DNA from: Moniliophthora roreri
Taxonomy: Eukaryota > Basidiomycota > Agaricomycetes > Agaricales > Marasmiaceae
DNA length: 64,000 bases
Direction: 5' to 3'
Assembly: GCA_001466705.2 (NCBI GenBank)
Contig: LATX02000199.1
Coordinates: 124,001 to 188,000 of the forward strand
Below the pieces are notes generated by a model. That model was not told where the DNA came from and made no database searches. It saw only the letters and a list, made by a program, of their open reading frames with translations. The first letter of the stretch is position 1. The number at the start of each line of letters is the position of its first letter. Both the position numbers and the translations under genes were made by a program. Of the stretch, positions 36,025 through 48,792 are shown in pieces.

Positions 36025-37782
36025 AGTAATTTGTCTAAGATAAGACTAGTGGAAAACTACCCAAAAAAGATAACCTCCAAAAGTCTAACTCAGTTTGTTG
36101 TGCAAGTGTGGATCAACGTGATCAGAGTTACCACACTTAGAATGCCAACAAAACTCTTAGCTAGGCTGATTCTCTCTTATTGAAGTATTCTACTTCAAAG
36201 TGTTCACCTCCAGAGGAGTATACATGGTTTTAAAATGTTTTATATCACAAACACACACACAAAACACAAAGAACACAGTGCACAAAGCACAAACACAAGA
36301 GCTACAGTCTCATACAAAGACTCAATAGCCGATATAGTCTGACCCTATGGAGTTCAAGACTTCTTCAAGATAACTACAGCACACAGTGTACTGGAAAAGG
36401 TCCTAGACCAATTTCTACAAAGAGTTCAGTGCAGGCACACCCCTTGCTAAGACTCTAAGTGTGTCACAACCTGATACATACACAGGCCACACTCAAAGTG
36501 CCCAAGGCTCCTTCTTGGTGTAAAGTTTCTTTTAGAAAAGTGCTATAATGCACTCAAGATGTTACTCTTATCTCTTACAACGCAAGTTCATTATCAGGTT
36601 TCTATCTCTCTGGAGTCACTCAGGACCAATCTCCAGGGCCTGTAGTGAGGAAGCAAAACTGGAATGGCACACAAATTTATACACCAAATAAACTTGTCAT
36701 GTATTCACAATCAGAGGGGGCAGAGTTACTTGAGCATATACAAATATCTAGCTGTCCTTATATATGGTCCAAGGAATATATCTACAGAAAATTATAAATA
36801 ATGTCCAATAATTCAGGAAATGACAAAATGAGTGACTGAGATACTAAAAGAGGGATTATTCGGATGTCATGGAGTCTGGCCACTAGGGTATCCAACCATA
36901 TCCACGTGGGTATCTACGTTTCCAGGTGTTCCAGATTCTATAATTTGTATTTTCTCTTTTCTAAGTCGGGTATCTATGAGCAGATGGCTGTATCTATCCT
37001 GTCTTTTGACAGCATTTCCCTTTTCTAGTATCCACACATCGGCAGAGGCCTAGATGCCAAAGTTTCCAAGGTCAGAACACGCTGTTATTGTTCCTATCTC
37101 CTTTGACAATGCATGTGCAGTCTTATTTAGGATTTCTTGCATGTTAGATATTCTTCATATGTCTCGTTGTATCTGTCTGTAGGTAGTGGATGTCCTTCAG
37201 AAGTGATTTCTGTCTTTCCAAGCAGTCTTTGTACCTAGTTCACTTATCACATATTGTTTAGCTGCTGGTGAATTCTTTATTAAGAGATTGCCTGCTTTGA
37301 CTCTGATCCATATATTGACTTTGGAGGAGGATCATTCTATGATCATTCCTGTTCTAAGTCGTCTTTCTGTTTTGATGTCTCCTCTAAGTACCTCTGTACT
37401 GTTTGACTGCAGCTTGCACTTTGCAGATGTCATAGAAAAGTAAAGTAGAAGTTAAAATCCCATTGATAGCACTTTTGAGAGCTTGGTTAACTAGCCAATG
37501 CGTTCATTAGGCCATAGTTAGATTCCCTACAGGTTTTGGGAGTGATCCGCTTTGGATCTGATACATAGATAGGTCAGAAAGTACAGCTTAGACACCTCTG
37601 TATAGCATATCATATAGCTCTTCATACTTTCTAAAGTACCACAGCTTCTCTAAGGCAATGACTAGCAGACTGGGCTCACTCTAGTCCTTATTACCCGTTA
37701 TCTCATGTCATATTAAAGTGTTCCAATTCAGAAATAGTGTAAAATGAATAAAAGTGGGTCTTTTCTAGGTTCGACATATTAT
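36025..37782 (-). repeat. Dispersed repeat R2, copy B, inverted
   Basis: Reverse-complement counterpart of 7404-9159. Its right edge abuts a minus-strand coding segment (37786-37885, LPNIALRQRLAGYAYEPD), so the element appears to have landed in an exon. The shared left edge ATAATATGTCG is preceded by different sequence in the two copies. Confidence 0.8.
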
Positions 37783-37785
37783 CAG

Positions 37786-38213
37786 TGCAGCAATCAGGCT
37801 CATAGGCATAGCCAGCAAGTCGTTGCCTTAACGCAATGTTTGGCAGCCTTGTATCTTCATCACCAGGAGAATTTGCTGCTTTCAAAGCCAATCAAGTCAT
37901 GATGGCTACTGTGGTGCTCTGTAAAGCTACTCGAATGAGAACGTGTTTGAGCCAAGTAACATGCATCAGACTTACCATCATTTGGGACCAGCATCTTTCG
38001 CAAAGCCTCCTCCTTTTGGGCTTTCAGCTCGTCCATGGCCTGAGGGACATGCTTCCTGGCTCTCTTGATTCTAGCATTGTAGTATGTGTGAATTATGTTT
38101 TCAGCATTCTTTCACCAGTTTTCCCAAATGGCAAAAGCCTCTTCAACAAGTTTGTGGATGGGTTCGGACAGCTTCCCAGATGCATCACATCTGCATGGAA
38201 ATGGCCTTCTCCC
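37786..38213 (-). pseudogene. Exon relics of an orphan gene interrupted by R2
   Basis: The minus-strand exon 38213-37976 has a CTACTAG acceptor before it and a GTAAGT donor after it. It reads CRCDASGKLSEPIHKLVEEA, then FAIWENW-stop-KNAEN and ARKHVPQAMDELKAQKEEAL. The single stop is a TGA. A second coding-like segment (~37885-37786, NSPGDEDTRLPN, then YAYEPDCC) leads directly into the R2 repeat. I infer a gene broken first by transposon insertion. The charged helical composition gives no function. Confidence 0.5.
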
Positions 38214-38950
38214 CTAGTAGATGATTAGCCTGGTAAATAAAAGGCGGTTGGAGACTTCCATACCCTGGAGTCTTCGATTCTGCCAAAATGGCAGCCTTTC
38301 TGCATTCTTGTCCTCAACATATGACAGCCACCCTTGGGCTTGCAGTAGATATACTGGTTGACATACACCCTATCCATGTACCAGAGAACACATAGGCATG
38401 CAACCACATTGGTGGAAGCTGTGCTTACTATCTATTTGGGAGGCCTAGCTCCCCAAGGCTTGTTGAGTGCCAGAGTATTGGCAAAAGCACGAATATCGTC
38501 TTCTGAATGGAGGTTGGACATGATAGATAATCACCGGACATTATATGAGGAGCAGTTAGCTTGGACCTGATCAAAATAACAATGACCAGACGTATTGCGC
38601 CAACGAGTCAGTATTTTTATTGTGATTATTTCACACCAAGGGAACACTCAGGTGGAAGGCTGCAATGACAATAACAAGGCAGTGGGTTGTTAGCAATGCT
38701 TTGTCACTCAAGGACAATTGTGTCTGATGGAGCGCAAGCAACTCAAGTTTTAATGGGAACTCAAATCTCGCTAAGAAGTTATGTGGAAGGATCAAATGTA
38801 ATTGATGAGTGAGGGATGAGGGATATACATTGCAGTAAGTAATATTGTTTATAGGACAGGTTCAGGTTTCTAAGTACATGAATTCACAGAAGATCAAAGG
38901 AACCCAGATAACACTTTCCTTGGCTAGTAGAGTTGGCTTTGTCACTTGGA
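38214..38950. other. No recognisable gene
   Basis: Short frames on both strands; no motif recognised. Confidence 0.4.
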
Positions 38951-39268
38951 TCAGACCTCAACCCAATTTTCTTTGTCCCAATCTGAAGCCTTTTGCTTAT
39001 CATCGCTGTTGGTCCAGACCTCAGTCTCCAAGATGCAATTATCATCTTGGCTCTGAAGGCAATTAAGGTCATCATGGTCATCCCAGTCCATGGAGTCATC
39101 CATTTCCTCCTGTGGATCTTCTCCGAGCAGACAGTCAAAGACCTGTTGCAAGGTCTGAAGAGTGGGATTCTCCCACTGCTCCCATAGGAACTGGGTACAG
39201 AGCGTTGCAGAGTTGGGGAGAGGAACACGAGACCAGGGTTCTCCAAGAGCACTGTATAATGAACACAT
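38951..39268 (-). CDS. Hypothetical acidic open frame
   Basis: A 105-codon minus-strand frame with Trp/Leu-rich first half (TLCTQFLWEQWENPTL) and very acidic second half (EEMDDSMDWDDHDD). It could be the C-terminal exon of an unrecognised gene. The frame opens upstream, so the listed start is not meaningful. No domain was recognised. Confidence 0.3.
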   Translation of the reverse strand: MCSLYSALGEPWSRVPLPNSATLCTQFLWEQWENPTLQTLQQVFDCLLGEDPQEEMDDSMDWDDHDDLNCLQSQDDNCILETEVWTNSDDKQKASDWDKENWVEV

Positions 39269-39486
39269 GCCATTGAGGCCTAATGTGTTGAAGAGGTCCT
39301 GACAGAAAGGTCAGGTGATGAAGCCACCTCATATGCAGTCCATGTTACAGGTTTGATGTTCAACGTCAAAGCACTAGGTGTCTTGTTGAGCATGTTTGAT
39401 TAGGACAACACATGATGGAATCTCACTACACGATATTTTCAGCTAGCATAAGCCCATTTCTCAGTTCCATCGTCTACTTCACACCT

Positions 39487-39865
39487 TTGGTTCCCACCCA
39501 GAACATCATATCTGATGGACTAGAAGGGGGACACTGGTCTATCAGACTTGATGTTAAATTTTTTTCCTGGCCACATGCAGAAACCACCCTCGCGTATCTC
39601 AAATAATTTCAATACTTTCTGTCCACTCACCAAGTCATCGAGTCCTCACTCAAGTCCCTCTTGCTGCTTGACTCAGCACTCCCCGCAATGCCAGTTCTGT
39701 CACCTTTCCATTTTCATTGCCGTCACTGTGTCGGTCTCCCGAACATCAACATCACAAATATTCATCAACAGGCACCTCTTGACATCAAACCACCATCATC
39801 TTGTGCCCTGTGCCCAGCTGTACCTGTTTCCCTTTCCAGAATTATCACCAGAATGCCAGCAAAGC
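39487..39865 (+). repeat. Inverted repeat arm A (~0.38 kb)
   Basis: This arm matches the reverse complement of 42562-42939 with under roughly 10 percent difference by eye. It begins at CTTTGGTTCCCACCCAGAAC and fades after AATGCCAG. Both arms keep the same open segment (VPTQNIISDG, then RLDVKFFSW and a TYLK or AYLK end before a TGA or TAA). The 2.7 kb between the arms has no recognised gene. Either an element with long TIRs or two copies of one repeat in opposite orientation. Confidence 0.75.
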
Positions 39866-39939
39866 ACTCCATATACACAATGGCACCCTCAATACAAGTC
39901 CTTAGGCCCTGGGATGGGAAATTTGTTTTGAGATAGGTC

Positions 39940-42530
39940 TCAATGAGTGGACTAGTGATACAGTATGTATTCTTTTTCTTCACTACACTGATCCCACCTC
40001 TGTCTTGGTAGCTCTGTTGGTGTCTGTTGATATGTCCTGGATTCTTGAAGTTAAGAGGCTATGGAATTGTGCAAAATGCACAACTATCAACAAGGTACGT
40101 GGTCGTCATGTCCCACACAGTACTTTCATTAACTTGCTTATCGCCTCTTGAAGCCTACTCCAAAATCACTATAAGGAGCAGAGTCTGACTGGAATACACC
40201 CAATGATTTCGCCCTGTGTCCCTCTCCATACTACACCATGTGTCACATATCATGGAAATTGATACAATCCACACAATATAATGACTGCAATGCTCCACCT
40301 GTGCTGACTCCTATGAGTTTTGTTTGCTGGGGCCAGCATCTTCATGGGGTAATTGGTTAGTCTGTTCGCTACTGAGTAGCTTTCAAATTTCAATGACAGT
40401 TCTTCCAAGACTTATTTCTGTTTCCAGAAGGGAGTTCTTCACACTGCAGGCAGAGCAGACAGATTGAAAGGTGTGTGCCTTGAAAATCACTCAAGAGGGA
40501 TTGCTTATTTGATTCACCTGGTCATTCCTTGCCAGCTGGAACCATCGCAAAATTGAAAGGTGAAATATGGTGGAAGGATGGTATCGACTGATGCAACCTA
40601 TCACGACTTGTCAAGGGCATGTAACCGTAGTAGTGAGGAAATACAGAATTTCATGATATTCATAATGATAATCTGAAAGTGCTTGAGGTTCAACTGAATT
40701 TGATGAGGTGATCAACTCAGTAAGTAGGCATCAACGTGCTCACTGCACAACCTCTGCATTCCAATAGAGCACAGAGATTTTGTCTTCAACACTATTCAGT
40801 TCTTATACATGCCCAGTCAGGAATCTACAATGTTGAAATAGTGTATGGTGTATAACCAGTCAAACTAGAACACCAATATTGTGATCACCATGGTCGTTGT
40901 GCAAAGGTAGTACTTGTCTTGCTCTACCTTGAATTCCCAACACATGGCATGTCATTAAGAGCACTGAGAAATCTAATAAGCAATCAGAATATAGTTTACT
41001 ATGAGAAGCAAACACTACCATGTCGAATGAGTTCATCACCATGCTGAATCACCACGCATTACCACAGTGAATATTTTGACTCCCACTTGACTTCTGTTGC
41101 TCCGGATAGCTTACAGCTGCACAAGAAGATTATTATAAACATATTTAAGCAGTGTTCACCACTTCTGAGTGGTCCTAGTAGTGCTCGCACCAAGAGTAAC
41201 ATGAGGCTATTTCAAGAGCTTGCTATTTGTAGATCCCTATAGTCAATACGAATGCCCAACTGTGGCACTGAAAATTCTTACCTTTTCAACTAACATATAT
41301 TCTACATAAGAAGCCCTTGGGATTTATTGATGCTATATACCAGGCATGAATGCCTTATGGCACAAATCACGTTGTAGGTGAATATTTCTTTGACTTTTGG
41401 ATGGAGTTCCGAGATAGCTGAAGCAAGCATCAAGCACACTTTGGTAACATCCAGCTTGCCCTTTCAGTTCATATTGACCAATTCAGGTTTCAAGAGGTAA
41501 ATAACATTGGTATATATTGACTACTATAGAGGAAATAAATATGCCAGGTTTCATGATCCAAACTATTCCTTGGTTGAAGTGTGCAAGTGCATCCCAGAAC
41601 ATGATGAAACAGATGAAAAGAAGACATGTACCCTGTATCTGAGTGAGAAGTAGCGCTGCAATGTGGGATATAGACCCAATCATCACAGCTGCATCTGGCA
41701 TGACCAGGTGAACCACCCAGATCGAGGTCCACACCGATGCGGGGCATGGCAAGTGTGACAGTCATAAAGAACTGCTCACACACTGAATTGAAGCTGTTGA
41801 CTCCAGTGAGAGTCGAGTCATTGCAATAAGACTCACTTTACATACCGTTTGCCCATGTGTAACAGTCCCAACAGTTTTTGTACATACCTTTGGTGAAATT
41901 TATGCCTGAGTTTAGCCCTTTGGGACCATCTGCAGTGATGTTTGGATGTAAATTCACCATGTCCTATACTGCCTGAAGAAGGATTGGGTCAGTATGCAGT
42001 AAACAATTGAATGAGGCTGGAACACACCACCATTTATGAGTTATCAATAAAACCTTTATAGTAGTTGCCAGGTACCATGGAATTTTTGTAATTCCATCTG
42101 CTGACATCAGTGTTTGACTGGCTAGTTCCCTATGCTGTGACATACCATATGTGAGTCGCCAAGAGGGTGCTCAACTAGCGAGCTTGTCAAGCTCGATATT
42201 ATGAGAGGTTAAGGTTCTGAAATGAGTGACAGATGATCAGTTTTGGACCACAGTGGGTCAATCATGGCTTACCTGGCATAGTGTCATTTCCAGTTGATTC
42301 AAATCATCTACACCTGCATAGCGAGCTCTATAGAGGCTGGAAGAAAACCAGATGAGTACAATATGAATCCCCATAAGGGAGGGCACATCAAACGGGTGGA
42401 GAAAGGTTCAGAGAGTTCAGAGAGCTTACCTCTAGGTACCAGTCTGCTCCGAGAGGAATGTGGCTGCAACACAGATATTAGGTTTCTAGGTTTTAGAAAA
42501 TTATGAGTGACAGATGTATGAGAATTGCAC
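39940..42530. other. No recognisable gene between the inverted arms
   Basis: 2.6 kb with only short frames on both strands. No transposase motif was found that would make the flanking arms the ends of an autonomous element. Confidence 0.4.
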
Positions 42531-42561
42531 CTATAATATTAGATGGAGAACAAACTTCTCC

Positions 42562-42939
42562 ACTGGCATTCCAGCGATAATTCCAGAAAGGGAAACGGGT
42601 ATAGCTGGGCACAGAGCGCAAGATGATGGTGGTTTGATGTCAAGAGGCACCTGTTGATGAATATTTGTGATGTTGATGTTCGGGAGACCAACGCGGTGAT
42701 GGCAACGAAAACAGAAAGGTGACAAAACCAGCATTGCAGGGAGTGCTGAGTCAAGCAGCAAGAGGGACTTGAGCGAGGACTCAATGACTTGGTGAGTGGA
42801 CGGAAAGTATTGAAATTATTTGAGATACGTGAGGGTGGTTTCCATATGCAGCCAGGAAAAAAATTTAACATCAAGTCTGATGGACCGGTGTCCCCCTTCT
42901 GGTCCATCAGATATAATGTTCTGGGTGGGAACCAAAGGT
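42562..42939 (-). repeat. Inverted repeat arm B
   Basis: Reverse-complement partner of 39487-39865. On its minus strand the shared segment continues upstream, past one TGA, into a coding-like frame at 43211-42957 (NHPPFPPIDINHLTPTERS), so arm B may retain more of the original sequence than arm A. Confidence 0.7.
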
Positions 42940-43899
42940 GCTACTTCAACGAGGCCCTAACGATGACCTGCGCCATTGGCAAGGTCTTCGTAACAATAGA
43001 TATCGGAGTAAATGCTGATTTGGTGTATGAGACGCTGGTTCAGCTCATCTCTGATCACACTTCTCTCTGTGGGTGTGAGATGGTTGATGTCAATTGGAGG
43101 GAAAGGTGGATGATTAGGCATGGTAGAAACACAGGATTCGTGGTGATTGGAGGGCTCACAACCAAGTTGCTTTTTAATAGCAGGTTCAACACTTTGACTG
43201 AACCCACACAAAAACTAACAGTGTGGCAATGTCACTTGGATGAACTACAACTACAATTGACGGCTCTTGCTTGGACCCAGCGGGTGGCCTGGAGTCATGC
43301 AGCAAGGCTTTGAGACACTTTGACCTGGACACTTTGACTGTAGACATGTTAGCTTAAAATACATGAAGCTCAGTACTGGGGCAAATAAAGGTATTAATAC
43401 CCCCTGAGGTCTGTATCACTCATGGTAGAAGATGCTGCTACTGACCCTTTCCCTTCAACAGTAACAGTGAATGATGAATGCTGCAGTTGTTAATGAATGA
43501 TATCAATGCAAGATTACTGACCATTTTCCACAAGTGGCCAAGGTTCTACAGCCACATCCCTGTCGTAATGCACTTTGTACAATGACTTTGGTTTTCTACA
43601 AGCAGATAATGTTTGGTATTCTGGTCGAGTCCGATTGGAGATCTCAGATAAACCTTTTTATTTAGGCTGCCACAAGAACCATTCTGGAGGTCTAAGACAT
43701 AACTGCACACAAGTGACTATCTGATTTCAAGGTACTACTAGCTCAAAATGACATCACAGAGAGACCAGACATACATGTTCTGTGCATTGACACCTCAGAT
43801 GCTTCGTATGAATGGGTCCCAATAGGTTGGTATGAGCATTTTGATGTACTGGGTGCAGAATGGCCAGTCTTCTTCCATTTTACAAGCGGTCCACTTCCT
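42940..43899. other. Minus-strand coding-like relic, otherwise empty
   Basis: The 85-codon minus frame 43211-42957 reads like protein. A longer plus-strand frame across arm B (42789-43313) is probably its shadow. Nothing else was recognised. Confidence 0.3.
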
Positions 43900-44099
43900 G
43901 ATGATTGGATGGATAATGTCAGGCATTTCATCAATGTATTGTAGATGTTTAAACTTGAAACTGTGAACTGTACAAGGCTGTTCTTTGTAATGACACTTAC
44001 GACTTCAACAACCCGTTCTGTGGCAGAATCCTCCCTGATGAGACACAAGACAATAAGTTGCAGACAGGTCACACAGTGCCTTGAAGCAAAACATTGGAA

Positions 44100-44830
44100 C
44101 ATTTAAACATGTTTCAGGTAGATTGAGGATGACTCATTGATAGCATTGGTTCAAACCAGTGAGTGAAGGACACTAAAGGACTCTGAGATACACAACATAC
44201 CATTGGCCAAATGCAGATTTGAAGCGATCTCAACATGAGGACCTTCTCAGCTGAGAGTCTGAGACCGTGGTATTGGTTCAAACCATGCTCCAGAAACTCT
44301 CTTACCTGGTTTGAAACCATAAGGACCAGTTTAAACCAATGCCATGCCGGGGTAAGCAATGGGTCCCAACTGGGGCAACAATGGTTTGAACGCATCTGGT
44401 TTAAACCAAGGCTATGTCAGTGAGGTAAGGAATCAATCCTAACAACGACATGAGGACCTTCTCATCTGAGGGTCTGAGACCATGGTATCAGTTCAAACCA
44501 TGCTCTGGAAACTCTCTTACCTGGTTTGAAACCATAAGGTCCAGTTTAAACCAATGCTACATTGCAGTAAGCAATGGGTCCTAACTGGGGCAACAAAGGT
44601 TTGAACCTGTCTGGTTTAAACCCAAGTTATATTGCCAAGGTAAGCATTCAATCCTAACAGGGGTGGAGAGACAAAGGTTTGAACTGAAAGATCTTGTGCC
44701 ATAAACACAATAATATTGTGCTCACCCAGCAAAGTAACTACAAGGTTCAAACTGATACCCACTTGGACCAACGTCAAATGACACTATTGTTTAAACCAAG
44801 GCCATTCAATGGTAGGGACATGCAGTAGAA
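44100..44830. repeat. Second GTTTAAAC-motif array with a 215-bp tandem duplication
   Basis: GGTTTAAACC, GGTTTGAAACC, GGTTCAAACC and similar words recur about every 30-50 bp. Within it a unit of 215 bp (44235-44449) is repeated once (44450-44662) with substitutions and small indels. The segment near 44755 matches the array at 24.35 kb. Confidence 0.7.
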
Positions 44831-46499
44831 GTGCGAACCAAAGCACATTGTAAACCTGACTATAGTAACATAATGCACAGTCATAGGAGGCATGATTCTG
44901 GTGGCGAAGGATTTCAGTCCGGTTCAAGTAATGGACAATATACTACTCACATGAAGTTGCCATCCTGCAGGACCAGAGAAACCACCTTCCAGCCCACTGT
45001 ATTTGTTCTATCAAGACCTAAACCACGAATGAATTCTAGCTCTGCTGCTTCCGACCAGTCTACATCTTCTGGCATCAGGATATGGACAATCTTGCACCCA
45101 TGTAATACTCTGATGATAGTAGTGATCAGCCTCTGGATGGTGGGCAGAGATACTGAAGGTGGAACATAGTGCATGTTGACACACCTCAGAGGTTGGAACT
45201 CTTATGGGCAAGAAGTAAGCTTCACATTTGTGCTTAATCTTATGAACAGCCATATGTTACTAAGGAAAGATCGAGTGGCTCTGCCATGGCTGCATGGACA
45301 AATTCATAGATATACATGTCCTATGTCTTGGGGTGTAGGAGGAAAAGGAGCAAAGAAGAGGAGTTCAATTTTCCGCACTTGGGTTTATAATCTAAGAGCT
45401 TTGGGTAAATAAGGGCAGATGGAACATAGTTGCAGAGGTGATTTTCCAACCATGAACTCTGGCTTCCTTCACCATTATTGCACAGCTCAAGTAGTGTTAT
45501 ATTGATCCAAGACAGGGATTAGTGGTTTCATAGGTAGAATTGGTGTGGAGGAAGCAGAGTGCATCGTTCTCCTCAGGTGATTCATCATACCAGGGGAACC
45601 ATGGCATAGAACTAAAGAGTTGACTGTTTCAATCGATATGAATGTCACCTTCTCCAAACCAAGCTTCAAGCAGTCTTCAGTTTCCCCAAGCCTTATAAAT
45701 CAACAACAATGCACCTTTTCACCATTTTTCTCTACATTGCCATCATCCCCATCATTGTCACCGCCATCTTGATTCTGCCTTTGAAAAATGAAATGTAATG
45801 GATTGTGCAGTCACAGCATACACTTATTGGAGGCTGTGCAAGGCCTTGAAATAAGACAGTAGTGCCAAAAATGGAAAGATCAGAAGATTCCCCCAAATAC
45901 CATGTGATTGTGACAAAATGCTGGCAGTGGAACTGGTAGCTGCCAGCTATGGTTCCAATTTTGGCAGATGACTAAGCAAATTGGCTGTGATTTGATGGCA
46001 CAACTCACCTTCGCTGCATCTGCCCCCAGCAAACACTCATTGTATCATATTCTACCTCATCTTTTGCATGGAACTGCATCAGAATAATAGAGAAAGAGAT
46101 TTGTGAACACTATAGATTTAAGATATGACTAGAAAATGCCTAGAGTAGTTTCTGAGATGGCACAACACATATGTTGGGCTTACAGCATGTCATTGATATG
46201 CTAAACACTTACATCTTGCCACATGACCTCTCTGGCCGACGCAGTGGTGTGGATTGAACCTTTCGGGAGTACTCATTAGATCATACGAGACAGATTTTTC
46301 TTTTGTAGTGATTTTCCTTTCCAAATGCCCAGGTTTCTGTTCAAAATGACCTCAGATAGGCCATATGTAGCCGTATTCACATCAAATAAGAATTCTGTCT
46401 CGTACAAATCAATACGGCATCCCTATTGGTAATTTTTTTCACCCTCATATGGTGCTACATACCACGAGTCGCGAGGTGACTTTTCTGTGCCATGATATC
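44831..46499. other. No recognisable gene
   Basis: Short frames only. The plus frame 44831-45169 and its antisense overlap, and neither shows a domain. Confidence 0.4.
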
Positions 46500-46765
46500 T
46501 GAGAGACGCACAGTGTGGGAAATATCAGAGCGGAGTTTAAACCCACGGGGGTTGGCAGCTACCAGTGGAACACGGTGCGAACACGGTGTAGGTACAGTGA
46601 CCACACCGGGAATCACGATGAGGCAATAAACCTTGATGTCTGGATGTCACTACCAATCACGGTGAATCACTGTGTAAATCACCGCAGCCCACGATGAATA
46701 ACGATCCATCATGGTACATCATGGTGTATCTCTGTTAACCACTGTGTATTACTGCTAAATGCTAT
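46500..46765. repeat. Second CACNGTG-motif array
   Basis: Words such as ACACGGTGCGAACACGGTG, AATCACGGTGAATCACTGTG, AAATCACCGCAG and AACCACTGTG recur over ~260 bp, in the same style as 30450-30740. Confidence 0.6.
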
Positions 46766-46875
46766 TACACACCACAAATCTCCGTGTCCTCTCAATGCAC
46801 ACGACTTTTGTCCAAAAAACCGTGACATACCAGTACCATCCAAAAGAGCAGTCCATGTAGATTTTATATAATTCG

Positions 46876-46907
46876 CCCCAGCTTTGCAACCCCGACACGT
46901 TATAATG
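46876..46907 (+). repeat. 32-bp inverted end, left
   Basis: The sequence starting CCCCAGCTTTGCAACCCC and ending TTATAATG recurs as a reverse complement at 55139-55170 with one mismatch. Each copy lies close to ATTATCATT/TTATTATTCG words. Confidence 0.7.
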
Positions 46908-47079
46908 CGCACCCTAACCACCGCACATCATTGCCGTGTCAGGGTACCTTTATTATTCTCCTTCCCTTCTCCCACGTACAGCATTGTCCTCTATCCTCCC
47001 ATTTGTTCGCTGATCTATTTATTGGTATCTCTAGTACACTGTCTAATCATGATCACACCCCTATGGCCCCACTGCTGTT

Positions 47080-47475
47080 CATTGGTAAGTGTGCATAATT
47101 ATCAGGGTGGGCACGTCCTGATTGCCAGTTTTGGTAGATTCCGTCTCATTATCATTCACCCTCAGTGTGCAAATTATTATTCGATCTTTGATGTTTCTTC
47201 GGTTCCTAGGCACGTACGATTTATCATTCTGTTTGACCTAGGCTCATTATCATTGGTACTCAGCTCCCCTACTCCGGATACCGGACTCATTATCATTCGA
47301 CCCCGGTTAATACAACCCCAGCGCTCATCTATGAATAGCCCTTGACAGCCAGCAATCACAAGCGAAACTTCCTTATTTCATCGCCTGCATCCTATGTTGC
47401 ATCGAACTTCATTTCTTGGAGTCTAAGGTACGTGTTATTCACTATTTTACAGATCCAGTCTCATTATCAGTGTTT
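47080..47475. repeat. Recurring CTCATTATCATT motif
   Basis: CTCATTATCATT occurs at about 47146, 47243 and 47286, with near forms at 47221 (TTATCATTC), 47180 (TTATTATTCG) and 47454 (CTCATTATCAG). Similar words (TTATTATTCGC, CAATTATCATTCATC) occur next to the right-hand 32-bp end near 55.04-55.11 kb. Confidence 0.55.
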
Positions 47476-48474
47476 CTATGCCTTGGCTGCTTCCGGTGCA
47501 CTGTTTTCGGTCGTTGCCGGTGGCTTGAACCTTGAAGATTTTCAGCTGTATAGTACTCGGCAATGACCGGGAACATATCTCGAAGCCCAGCCTTACATCT
47601 CGCAGCGACCAGCCCAACATGGACGATTGACACTCAATATTCGGGCCTTGGATGCAATTGCGCTAAGAGTTGGGTATTTTGAAGGGATTAAAGGTGCGTG
47701 TGCTCTACTTTATCTGTATATTTAATAAACTGACTGGTTACTTTTATTTTCAGTCATTGAGAATCGAATCTGCATCAGGTATTCAGTTGCATCCATGGTG
47801 GCTCTGCTCATCCTTCTTTGGAATTCACACTGTTGTTTGCCCCAATACCAATGATGACAGGTCTTTCTCCCTGGTACCACCCATGCTGTGTAGAGAACCC
47901 ACCTTGTACATATATATCCAATATACACTTCTCCCATCATTCCACTTCCACATGCTCGCTGTGAACCCTCGACAGGACTACAAAAACGACCATTCCTGAG
48001 CCTTCGTGAGGTGATTTACTGATTAGTCTTCATCCTGTACAGCGCCTATCTACCTTCTATGTAACGTTCATCAAGGATTCCTGAATTGTTTGGGGAAGGC
48101 CACTCTCGAGACAAGAATGGGGTACAAATTCCACAAGCGCTGAATAAACGCTCGGGATTGAACTACGTCCGGCTCATCGGAATTAGTTTTCGGGAGGAAC
48201 TTTCCTCGTACATATCCACCACACCATTTGCAGACTTAGCAAACATTACCATTCGAGTCGGAACATAAAAGAGGACCAACTGAGTGCTCCTGGTGCTATT
48301 AGATCCTCAAATGAAAACGTCAAGCGGCACGCAAGCTCAGAAAGGCTTTCATTCGCACTTTACTTACAATTTGTACGTCTCAATAGCTGCAAAGTTATCC
48401 CCTCCCACGCTAGCAACAGAGTCAACTGAATATCATGTCAAAAAGCATTGGAAGTTGTTCAATCCATACCTGTA
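47476..48474. other. No recognisable gene
   Basis: Short frames only, up to the N at 48475. Confidence 0.4.
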
Positions 48475-48475
48475 N
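48475..48475. other. Single unresolved base
   Basis: One N, probably a gap placeholder. Sequence on either side shows no obvious continuity. Confidence 0.6.
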
Positions 48476-48792
48476 TGGAACGCATATGAGCTTTGAACAA
48501 GTGGACCCGCCATCTCCCTCTTCCTGGTTCGCAGGAGTCACTGGGCCGACATGGTCGGTGTTCCGTACACTCGCGTCTAGGGGGGTGAGGGAACGAGACC
48601 TCACCGGAGACAGTTACTGCACATGGAGGAATGCACTTATGCACCGGGTGCATCTGGTGCCGCTTAAGTGTAGGACTCGGCTAGACCCTCCAGTGTTAGC
48701 CTTATGGCCAACTATCACCTTCCTTAGACCTAGCCTCTACCCACCAAACCCCCACTCCCCTCGCCTGACTAGATGTCAGCTTGAGGATCGTC

